Notes under the pieces: generated by a model
Told to the model about the DNA's origin: nothing
Seen by the model: only the letters and a program-made list of their open reading frames with translations
Databases searched by the model: none
Position numbers and translations under genes: made by a program
Part shown: piece after piece, positions 20,701 to 30,365 of the stretch
Layout of the letters: each line of letters opens with the position of its first letter
Numbering within the stretch: the first letter of the stretch is position 1
DNA from: Amorphophallus konjac
Lineage: Eukaryota; Streptophyta; Magnoliopsida; Alismatales; Araceae
Assembly: GCA_022559845.1 (NCBI GenBank)
Contig: CM040127.1
Span: 30,404,708 to 30,468,707 of the forward strand
Length of the DNA: 64,000 nt
Reading direction: 5' to 3'

Positions 20701-23393
20701 TCAATTTTCTGGCAACGCTCGGTCAAGGCGGCCAGATCGGCATGCTTCTTTAAAGATGTGTGGCAGAACAAGTTGAAGTGGTCCATGCCCCAGCCGTCGG
20801 CATAATAATACGGCACGTGCAGATGCTTGCTCAGAAGCGCGGCCGTTTGCTCTTCAATCTTCAGTCCATTTACCCGAAGAAGCACATAGAGCCAAGTGGT
20901 GTCCTTGTAATTTTCAGGCTTCCTCTCCTCCCGCCTCATGAAGGTGCGGTAGGGGCAAGCTGCATCCCTCTCCGGACGCCAGCTCCTGGCAGGGGTGCCT
21001 TCTTCTTCCATCGGGAACGGGTAATTGATGAGATCAAGACGGTCGCTTCCCACCCGGCACAGATCCCGCAGTGTCTTCTCATAGCCATCCTTCGCCACCG
21101 GGGGCAGCACCACCTTCGGCGGCGGCCTCATGCCCCGGGCTTCTCGACGAGCTTCTATATATGCTTCCACCTCCCTCTCCCGTTTATTCTTGAGCCGGAG
21201 AAGGTGGTCGGGCTCAATGTCGAGGACCGGCACCGGTTGCCGACTAAGGAACTTCCTCTCGGCTCCATCCCAGCAATCGGTCTTGTACAGCCGGTAAAAG
21301 GCCGTCCGAGCATTCCACCATTTGACATAATCCTGGGTCACAAGGGGAATGCGACCCGGGGCTGGTACCCTGAAGGAGGCAGAATCGGCCCTATGAAAGA
21401 AGTCCCACCAGCTCCGAGCATGCTCTGCAACTGAATTTCCCCGAACGTTCCGCGATGACAGCCCGAACTGCGCATGGTGGGCTGGGATGTGCTGGTCGTA
21501 CCCGAAGTTCCGGCCAAAGCGAAAGGGGTAGTATGGCTCCAGCAATACATTATCCCCTTTCCTGAACACCAGCACACTCGGGCGAATGGATAATGCCCAA
21601 TCCCTCAGCTCCGGCTCCAGCAACGGGCGGACGACATCTTCTTGGCTGATAGGGTGGACATACTTCTCCACCTGGTCGTCCTTGCACTCCCTCTTGTTGT
21701 TTACCAGGGGGCTTGAGTGCTTGGACAGTCTCCAAAAATGAATGGTGCCGGCTGCGTCCCGAGGAACCGTCGTCAGTCGGCCCCGAACCTCGTACATCCG
21801 CAAGGAGGTGGAGCCCGGCTCCGCACTCGCAAATTCCAGCATCCTGGGCACCAGCCCCCAGTCTTGAAGGACCCGCGGGGCGAATTCCGGAAATAGTGAA
21901 CAAACCCACGCGTTGAAGAAGTGCAATGGGCACACGTACCGGGCCTGTCTTGGGAATTGATGGACGCTGGTGTCCCCCAGGGCCTTGTAGATCAGACAGA
22001 GCGTCGCCGGGCATAAGGACAACTGAATACCCCACGCCATCTGACATGCTGGGTAAATAGCGTCCGGTCGGATCACCATCTCGTCACCGTACGGCATGGC
22101 GAACGAGCACAGCCAATATGTTAAATAAGCTGCGCAGTGAGTCTGAGGGTCCAGGCCCATCGGGTTAGGCCCTCCTCTACTCCCCCTGGACGGGATCTTC
22201 ACGTCGATCTTCGGCTTCGCACGCTGCTTGGGGGCAACGGCCGTGCCGACGCAGGGGAACTCAGTGTACCGCTTCGGCCCATCATAAAAATACTCCAGCC
22301 ACAAGGGCATACGCACCCTCTTCTTGTCTCCGCGGGCGGACTGGTCCCCTTTGCGTGACGCCATGTACAGCTCCCGATACGCCTTCATCAGGTACCGGTA
22401 TGAGTACCCAAGAGAATAGTAGCCGTCCCCGTCGGTCTCATCCTTGATCAAGTCGGGGAGGCATACTTATTCATAGGGCTCCCCGTCAATAGGCAAGCCG
22501 CTCAGCTGACTGAGGCTCCAAAGGTCCAATGAGGTCTCCCCCTCCGCTGTATAAAAGGTGTTGGTCGCTGCACTGAACACTTCTATCATCCCGCAGCAAA
22601 GGCCTTTGGAGATGGGATAGCCATATCTGGAGGCGTAGACACTGTGATAAATGCCGACCCGGACCAGCAACGGAGCATAATTAAACAGTACATGCTCTGT
22701 AAACTCGACTGCCCGCTCTCGAAAGGTGTGTGCATCTTGGAGCTTCAACTCCCCGAACCACCCCAGGGACAGCTCGTGTTTAAACCTGATGGCCAAGCAA
22801 TCCAGGACGAATGGCTCCTCTCGGTAGCCCCACTTCAACGGAGCCAAGAACAAGCCAAACTGAGGTGCTTCGTTATATACCTTCCCGGCGGACATATCCC
22901 ATCTCGCCGGAGTAAACTGAGGTGCCCGCACCAGCTTGTCCTCGGCCGGCAGCACGCCCTCAATCCCCAGCATCGGCTTCCATTCCCGGGCCTCTCCCAC
23001 CAGATACAGCGGAATGCTCCGGGGGACGCCACATAGCAAGCTGTCCCGGGCATGCAGAATTGCCCGCTCAACGGCCTTTATGCTCCGGAGGTCCCGTCCG
23101 TCTCGGGAGTGCAGATGCTTCAAGAACCGGACCAGATGCTTGTCCTTTGGGAAGTCCTTCCTGTACTCCCCGGTAGCTCGATCAAACGTAAAGCCACTGT
23201 CATCCCTAGCAAGTCTCAGGAAATCCATGCTCTCACTGTCGGACCCCGACGACTCGGCCAAGGCAGCTATTTCCCCATGTTTCCGGTCCAAGGCTTCCAC
23301 GTTTTGCCAGGTGACCGCTGGCACCGGACCCCGTGGGATGAGGTCAGCACCAACGGCGGCAGCAGGGGCAGAAGAACCGCTTGGGGCAGCCAT
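17732..23393 (-). CDS. Antisense spliced gene for a plant mobile domain (PMD) protein with C-terminal coiled coil
   Basis: Minus-strand exons in order are 23393-20603, 20506-20204, 20111-19788, 19691-19575, 19489-19161, 19076-18861 and 18757-17732. Every intron has GT and AG ends and all phases fit (1,1,1,1,0,0), giving 1702 codons including the stop. The only break is an in-frame TAA at 22469-22467 (codon 309). Exon 1 carries a PMD (aminotransferase-like plant mobile domain): DLWSLSQLSGLPIDGEPYE just before the stop, then CAAYLTYWLCSFAMP, VIRPDAIYPACQMAWG and LSLCPATLCLIYKALGD. Exons 2 and 3 look like a duplicated pair, each with a KSPVKKA basic, Ala-rich segment that could be nuclear-localising. 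Exon 5 is acidic (EEVDYDYSSDEA). Exon 7 ends in a long heptad-rich coiled coil (about the last 130 residues). PMD proteins occur as host genes (MAIN/MAIL) and inside plant transposons. Extra antisense ORFs have been reported in Tat elements; the function is unknown. Confidence 0.85.
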
Positions 23394-23396
23394 TTA

Positions 23397-24600
23397 TCTG
23401 CAAAGATGCACAAACCAATGATCAGAATGAGCCATGGGCAAAAGCAAACAAAGACGGCAAAAAGAGCTCTATTACAAGTCAAATGAATAAGATATTTGCC
23501 AACTTCTGACGAAATTTCGGCAGAGTTTCCCCTAGGCCAGAGGCGTAAGGAAAAACACGGGTGCGCGTCCACAAGGAGTGACGGCCCCAACAAAGTACGG
23601 TGGGCCCCGAGAGGCAACACCGGAAGTCCGCCCGTCGAAGAAGTCCTCTTCCCCAACTAAAAAGTCCCTCAGCCCTTTGACCGGCATGCCCCCCTGCAGC
23701 TGCCCTTCGCCGGCACGCCCAGGGGAAGCCCCTCACCGGCACGCTCCACGGACGGCCTCGCCGGTACGCCCAGCGAGCTTCCCCGGCACGCCCCCAAGCT
23801 CCTTCGCGGCACACCCACGGGGAGCCGCTCCCCGCCCGCCCCCGAGGCCCTTCCCGGTACACCCGGCAGAGACTTCACCGACACGCCCCCCAAGGGGTCT
23901 TCGCCGGCACGCCACCCAGGCGGCGTTCCCCGGCACGCCACCCAGGCGGCGTTCCCCGGCACGCCTGGGCTCCCGCTCGCCGGCACGCCCCCCAGAGGGC
24001 TTCGCCGGCACGCCCTGGGCTCCCGCTCGCCGGCACGCTCCCCCGCGAGCCCTCACCGGTACGCCAGGAACCCCGTTCACCGGCATGCTCCCCGCGAGCC
24101 TTCACCGGTACGCTAGGAACCCCATTCACCGGCACGTGAGCCCTCACCAGCACGACGGTAACCCTGCTCCCCGGCACGCTCCTGGGTCTCCTCCCCGACC
24201 GACGCCCGGCGGCCTCCCCCGTCACGACGGCGAAAGAGGTGAAGAGAAGAAGGGGTGGGGAAAAGGAAAGGAGATAAGGAAGAGAAGAAAGAGAGGAGAG
24301 GGCTGGGAGAGAGCTAGGGCCCCATCGCCCTACGGTCACAGAAGAAAGAGGAAGGGAAAGAGAAGAGGGAGGATAAGGGGAAGGAAAGAGCAGAAGAGAG
24401 AGAGAAAGGGGGGGGACGGCCTTCACGACGGCATCCTCACCCAATGGGGAAGACGACGGCGACGACGACGGTAGCCGCGGCGGTGGCTCCCGGTGACGGA
24501 AGAGAAGGAGAAGGGGGAGGGGCTTTGTCCGTTCGGTCGACGAAGAGAGAGGGGGAGAAGATGAAAGAGAGAGAGGGAGTTTGAAAAGGGTGGGGGCGGT
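23397..24600 (-). other. Predicted 5' UTR and leader intron of the antisense gene
   Basis: On the minus strand the ATG at 23393 is preceded by CTTTGCAG|ATAA, a good 3' splice site ending at 23398, so an intron in the 5' leader is likely. The upstream leader exon is predicted between about 24590 and a donor such as GGGTGAGG near 24445. The rest is minisatellite and purine-rich sequence. Confidence 0.45.
23670..24195. repeat. GC-rich minisatellite (CGCCGGCACGCC type)
   Basis: Irregular copies of a 15-40 bp unit containing CCGGCACGCCC recur through the block. The core GGCACGCCC is shared with the TTCAGCGGCACGCCC minisatellite of the LTRs, suggesting a common origin or exchange between the LTR and the interior. 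Confidence 0.8.
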
Positions 24601-24800
24601 AACCGCCCCCGCCCCTGCTATATATATAAGGAAGTAAAAAAAAAGGGGGAAAAAGGGAAAAAATGGAAGAGGGATAAAAAAAAGAGAAGGAAAAGGAGGG
24701 GAGAAAATAAAAGAAAAAAAGAGAGAGAAGAATTAAAGGGGAAAATGAAAGAAAAAATAAAGGGAAAAAAAAGGAAAATAAACCTATGTAACATATATAG
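24236..24800. repeat. Purine-rich low-complexity region
   Basis: Long G/A-rich runs (AGAAGAAAGAGAGGAG and similar) are interrupted around 24600 by CGCCCCCGCCCCTGC and a TATATATA stretch. On the minus strand this is a CT-rich leader downstream of a TATA box. Confidence 0.8.
24617..24630 (-). promoter_or_regulatory. Candidate TATA box of the antisense PMD gene
   Basis: Read on the minus strand, CCTTATATATATAGCAGG is followed 3' by a GC-rich patch and then a long CT-rich (Y-patch-like) leader, the usual layout of a plant core promoter. It lies about 1.2 kb upstream of the antisense ATG. No transcript evidence is available. Confidence 0.5.
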
Positions 24801-25380
24801 ATATATTAAATAAATACATATGTATATGTACGCGCATATACATATATATATATATATATACTCCTTTTATATACGCATGTTCACGTGTCCATCCTCCAGA
24901 CACGGCAATAAATGCTCCCGGAGAAAACACATCACATCCCCACAATCCCGGTCACGCAGGCGTCCAACTCTACCCCTGCAACCCTGCCCCAGCGATGACA
25001 CCATCACCCTACCACCCAGCAAGCCCGTCCTTGGCACGCAGCCCTGGGCCCCGGCCACCTTCAGTCACACAAAATTACCGTCACAGGCCTCGCGCCCAGA
25101 TCAGCAAAATCTCTAGCCTTGCGTTGGTATTAGCCTCTCGCCAACGAATAAATCCTTTCCCGGCGCAAGGTCCCGTGCCCTAGCCACTCATTCCAGTCAA
25201 TATGGCCATTGCGGACCTTACGTCCGAATCAACACACCTTCTTCCATCGGGCTGGCATTCCATCCTTGCCAACGAATGAACCTCATTTTCTGGCACAAGG
25301 CTCCATGCCTTAGCCTACACTCACGTGTCGCCCAATTTCAAAAAAATATAAATAAATAAAATGAAGAAAAGAAAGTGGGG
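24801..25380. other. Non-coding interior of the retrotransposon
   Basis: An AT microsatellite (ATATATACATATATATAT) near 24820-24870 is followed by C/A-rich unique sequence. No coding or structural feature is recognised. Confidence 0.5.
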
Positions 25381-25605
25381 TTAAAAATAGAGATACCCCG
25401 CCGGACTTGTCCCTACACAGGGGGCAAGGGTAAAAATGGCAGCAACCCGGCTGTGGTGAAAACCCGAAAGGGCGCTACGGGCAAAATTGGGTACCCCGCC
25501 ACGTGAAAACCCGAGGGGGCGCGTGGGCAAAAGCAAGAGGGGGCCGGTACCGGTGAAAACCCGAAAGGGCGCTTGTATCGGTAATGTGGTCCAAAAAGAG
25601 GAAGG
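25381..25605. repeat. Direct repeat, copy 1 (partner at 26574-26795)
   Basis: The block TTAAAAATAGAGATACCCCGCC...GAAAACCCGAAAGGGCGC is repeated about 1.19 kb downstream with modest divergence. Internally it holds three copies of GAAAACCCGAAAGGGCG. Confidence 0.85.
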
Positions 25606-25619
25606 AGAAAGAAAAAAGA

Positions 25620-26520
25620 CTAAGAGACAACAACCCAGGTCAGCCATCGACGCCCCGTCGGTGCTGATGAAGAGACTAAGAGACAACCAGCCAGGTCAGT
25701 TCCCGACGTCCCGTCGGCACTGACGAAGAGATCAAGAGACTAAGAGACAACCAGCCCGGTCGGTTCCCGACGTCCCGTCGGCACCGACAAAGAAATCAAG
25801 AGACCAAGAGACAAGAGACCAAGAGACCAAGAGGCAACAATCCAGGTCAGTTCCCGACACCCTGTCGGCACTGACAAAGAGACCAAGAGACCAAAAGACA
25901 AGAGACCAAGAGACCAAGAGATAAGAGACCAGGTCGGTTCCCGACACCCCGTCGGCACTGACAAAGAGACTAAGAGACAACAACCTAGGTCAGAGCCCGA
26001 CACCCTGTCGGCACTGACAAAGAGACCAAGAGACCAAGAGACAAGAGACCAAGAGACCAAGAGGCAACAATCCAGGTCAGTTCCCGGCACCCTGTCGGCA
26101 CTGACAAAGAGACCAAGAGACCAAAAGACAAGAGACCAAGAGACCAAGAGACCAGGTCAGTTCCCGACACCCCGTCGGCACTGACAAAGAGACTAAGAGA
26201 CAACAACCCAGGTCATAGCCCGACACCCTGTCGGCACTGACAAAGAGACCAAGAGACCAAAAGACAAGAGACCAAGAGACCAAGAGGCAAGAGACCAGGT
26301 CAGTTCCTGACACCCCGTCGGCACTGACGGAGAGACTAAGAGACTAAGAGACAAGAGACCAGGTCGGTTCCCGACACCCCGTCGGCACTGACGAAGAGAC
26401 AAGAGACCAAGAGACAAGAGACCAGGTCAGTTCCCGACACCCCGTCGGCACTGACGAAAAGACTAAGAGGCAACAATCCAGGTCAGTCCCCGACACCTCG
26501 TCGAGACTGACAAAAAGACA
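25620..26520. repeat. Complex tandem repeat: hairpin units separated by (AGACCAAG)n
   Basis: About a dozen copies of GGTCAGTTCCCGACACCCCG followed by TCGGCACTGAC occur, each able to fold because GTCAGT pairs with ACTGAC and CCGAC with GTCGG. They are separated by variable runs of AGAGACCAAGAGACAAG. The block lies between the two direct repeats at 25381 and 26574. Confidence 0.88.
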
Positions 26521-26573
26521 CTTTCATACCACCAACCCGTCAAAAAAAAAAAGAAGAAGAGGAGGAAGAGAAT

Positions 26574-26795
26574 GGGGTTAAAAATAGAGATACCCCGCCG
26601 GACTTGCCCCTAAACAGGGACAAGGGTAAAAATGGCAATAACTCGGCCGTGGCGAAAACCCGAAAGGGCGTTACGGGCAAAATTGGGTACCCCGCCACGC
26701 GAAAACCCGAAAGGGCGCGTGGGCAAAAGCGAGAGGGGGCCGGTGCCGGCGAAAACCCGAAAGGGCGCTTGTACTGGTAATGTGGCACAAAAAGA
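26574..26795. repeat. Direct repeat, copy 2
   Basis: Second copy of the 25381-25605 segment, again with GAAAACCCGAAAGGGCG units. It ends about 160 bp before the polypurine tract. Confidence 0.85.
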
Positions 26796-26942
26796 AAAGA
26801 GAAGAGAGAACACCAGGAGACCGAGAGGCAAAGAAAACAGCGCCCTAGCTCAGCTCCCGACTCCACGTCGGCACTAATAAAAAGAGAAGGAATCAGGACA
26901 CCCGCAGGCACCGCCTCGCTCATCCTTCGCCTGCGCTACCCG

Positions 26943-26957
26943 TGGGTGGGGGGCATT
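26943..26957 (+). other. Polypurine tract (PPT)
   Basis: TGGGTGGGGGGCATT lies immediately upstream of the 3' LTR start, in the position that primes plus-strand synthesis in LTR retrotransposons. Confidence 0.8.
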
Positions 26958-28783
26958 TGTGGACACCAAAAATTGTACACTCGGACATCCGACTCGGCCT
27001 CACATCGGCAGCGGTGCCGAGTGAAGAGACCCCGGAGACGTCGGCCGCACGGACTCCCCGAACGGGAGTACCGCCCTCAAGACCATCACAAAGTCCCACG
27101 ACATTCAGGCCTCGAAGAAGCCAAGGAGTAGGCCTCGACTCGTGTCCGGAACGGCCCCCCAAGAGTGCGGCAAGAAGGCCTTCAGCGGCACACCCCCCGG
27201 ACGGGGCCTTCAGCGGCACACCCCCCCTGGGGGGCCTTCAGCGGCACACCCCCTAGCGGGGGCCTTCAGCGGCACACCCCCCCTGGGGGGGGGCCTTCGG
27301 CGGCACACCCCCCTGGGGGGGGGCCTTCAGCGGCACACCCCCCTAGGGGGGGCCCTCAGCGGCACGCCCCAAAAAGGGGGGGGGGCCTTCAGCGGCACAA
27401 GGCCAGCGACCTTCAGCGGTATAGACCCAAAAGGGGGCGGCTTCAGCGGCACGAGCCCCAGGAGCTTCAGCGACACGGCCCTGAGGCTCTTCAACGGCAC
27501 CCCGTTTTGGCCCGTTAGCGGCACGACGTCACAACCTTTTTGACGGCGGGGCGACGTGCAGCCCATGCCCTACACGCGGCGGGTCTGTCCGAGGTGGCGG
27601 CCGATCGAGGGGCCACGCAAGCTACGCCCGATAACCCGTGGCACGGCAAGTCGGAAGCCATCATCACGGCGGTTTCCCGCCTTCGAGGCCCGAGCCAGAA
27701 GACGTTGCAGAGGCTGGACATATAAGAAGGCCCCTAGCTTCGAAAGAAAAAAAGGGGGGGGGAGACACACAGAGAAGACCAGACAAAAAAAAAGAGAAGA
27801 AGAAGAGGGAAGAAAAGGGAAAGCCCTCCCGGCGACGGCCTCCCTCCGGCGACCACCACCTGGAAGCAGCGAGAGTAAGAGAGAGAGAGTTTAATGTAGT
27901 GGGGGAGGGGGTCACGGGCTCTTCCCCTGCACCCGACTCCCCCTTGGGTTTTCTTTCCCTTCCGTTTTCTCTTCTTTTGGTTTTGCCTTCACCTGTGACT
28001 GTTTGGCACAGGCACTTCCCCCCTTGTAAACGCATGTATAGGGCCTCGGCCCCTTCTGTTCCTGATAAATGAAAACCCCTTTCATGGGGACAGTTCTTGG
28101 CGTGATTCCAGTTTCATCCTCCGGTTCCTCTCGATTCCGTTGTATGCATGTCAGCATGATCCTTCCTCTGTTTGCTCTGGTTCTCATGGGCTTTCCGTCC
28201 GTCATGGCCACCTGCCACACCCTGGCCTTCCCTCGGAATGCCCAACCACCAGTGACCTCTCCCTAGTCCTAAGACCCCTCTTCTCTCCTCGAGCAGCCTG
28301 CAAGTCTCCCAGTTCATGAACTCAACAGCTCCCAATCCTCCAGCCTGCACCTTCGCCACCTTTCACCGTCACTAGGCCACCCTCTGCCAGGCCCTCAGCG
28401 ACACCCCCAAATCGGCTCTTAGCGGTACGCCCTTCGATCAGGCCCTCAGCGGCACCCCCAGAACAGCCCTCAGCGGCACCCCCAGAGCAGCCTTCAGCGG
28501 CACCCCCTTTGGTCAAGCCTTTAGCGACACCCCTTTGGCCAAGCCCTCAGCTGCACCCTCCCTCCATGGCCCTCAGCGGCACCATCCCAAAACCAGTCCT
28601 CAGCGGCACGTCATACTAGCCTTTAGCGACACCATCCATTGGCCAGGCTTTAGCGGCACACCCCCAAGCTGGCCTTGGCCGGCATGCCCTCCATCCCTTT
28701 GCCGGCACGCCCCCTTTGGCCCTTGACCGGTATACCTTGGCCAGACCCAGTTCACCTCGTCAGCCACAGAGGTTTTTCCGCTT

Positions 28784-28817
<34 letters not shown>

Positions 28818-30365
28818 TTTTCCGAGGTTTCAAAGGTGTTACTCCCTTCGGGGGGCTCACCTCCATTTGTCGGGTTCCGCCACTCCATGTGGGCGCGTTC
28901 CCTTTATCTCCCTTACGCCCCGGGTCAAGGGGAGATGCTGTCGAAATTTTAATAAATGACACGAACTTATTGGATAAGATAAAAGGAATCAACAAATGGA
29001 CAAGGCACTTAATAATAAACTCGTCAGCTAACCAGGTCACTGCCAAGGCCACGACAAGGACAGGGCAACGAGGAGAGCCCACACCCGAGGACTGAACAAA
29101 CAAAGAGAACGAAAACGTGTGAAGGTTAGAACAAGAAGAAAAGAAAAGCCTTAAGAGGTACGATTAAGAAGTGGATTCGACCCTGATCACGCTCTCCCCC
29201 CACCTCCTGCACTCAGGCGGGCCTTCAGCGGCACGCCCTCAGTCCACTTGGCCTTCGACGGCACGCCCTCAGCCCCCTTGCCTTAGCGGCATGGCCCTAG
29301 CCTCCTTCAGCGGTATGGGCATTCTTGGCCTTAGCGGCACGCCCCAGTCCCTTTAGCGGTATGCCCCCTTTTTCTTTGACCTTTAGCGGTATACCCCCCT
29401 TCTTGGGCTTTCAGCGATACGCTTCCAGCCCCTTTGACGGCACACTATATATACACTATATACACACATATACGTGAAGAGCATGTTAAGGGCATTAACA
29501 GTGGCAAATAAACTAATGAAAATTGTGTTAATTAGAAAACTCCGAGAGCATAATGATGATGATAAAAGAAGGGGAAGGACAATGAAGAATAGTAAATAAA
29601 TCAGTAATAATCATGACCATAGTGATGAATAAAAGAAGAGGAATCGCCCGGGACAAACGCTCGAAGAAATAATAAACGGTAAAAGAGACAAAATAGTATA
29701 CAATCAAGAAAATCTCGACTAAAACACGCTAGGATTCACATTGCAGCCCCATCTCTCCCCGGGACCCGGGGTGAAAGGAACAATAATGTCGCCCTTCCTG
29801 GTCGGACCCTAATCTCGGGATCACCCCGACATGGTCAGGCCCCGACTTAGTCCCGGGCCGACATCCCGATCGAACCGGCTTCGATTTCCCGTTCCGGCTA
29901 TCTTCCGAATCGTCATTAAAATTGCCGCGCGCCCGGCAGACATTCAAACGGATTCGTCCGGTTTTCCCGTCGTATTTCCGTGCGGATCCGTGTTCAAACG
30001 TGAAAGGGCTCATGTGTAGTCAACATGACTGACGATTTGCCACCTAAAATATAACCCTCTGTGGGATCCACCCCTTTCCTCTATTACGCAGTTAGTATTA
30101 TTCCTTTCGGCCGCAGGGCCCCTAATTTCGGCAATTAATCAAGGGTATTCCCCCTTATGGGGGATGTAAATGACGTCGTGGCCTTTGCGGCACGACGGGA
30201 TTCGGTCCCGACACGAACTACACAATCGCCTGACGAAGTCAGCTCGAGCGCACCATGGGCTCTTCGGACCCCGAATAAATCGTCACCTCGGTGACTGGCA
30301 CGCCCACGCACTTAATAGACAAATAAACGAACCGAAGAAACAAATCGACGGAAAGTGCGTCCACA
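26958..30365 (+). repeat. 3' LTR of the Tat/Ogre-like element (3408 bp)
   Basis: Same ends and layout as the 5' LTR. Differences by eye are mostly indels in the TTCAGCGGCACGCCC minisatellite and in the poly-C run (longer here, near 28786-28816). Point changes are few, for example near 28980, 29087, 29172, 29624, 29647, 29694, 29883 and 30059. Confidence 0.96.

Larger units (their letters stand above)
3113..30365 (+). mobile_element. Complete Tat-lineage (Ogre-like) Ty3/gypsy LTR retrotransposon, 27.25 kb
   Basis: The element has two LTRs of about 3.4 kb with TGTGGACA...GTCCACA ends, a 5-bp TSD (GTCCA), a PBS 4 nt after the 5' LTR and a G-rich polypurine tract before the 3' LTR. Order on the + strand: LTR, PBS, ORF1, gag, PR, gag-like module, RT, RNase H, second (archaeal-type) RNase H, integrase. 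An A-rich tract, 76-bp repeats, an antisense spliced gene, minisatellites, PPT and LTR follow. The dual RNase H, the ORF upstream of gag and the very large size place it in the Tat/Ogre group. It is inserted in the 179-bp array inside a CACTA intron. The two LTRs differ at only about ten sites over the 1.4 kb I compared by eye, so the insertion is young. Confidence 0.96.

Noticed and set aside
25740..26417. Repeated SWSLGLLVSLSVPTGCRE frames on the minus strand
   Set aside because: Translations of the (AGACCAAG)n/hairpin tandem array; not a protein family.
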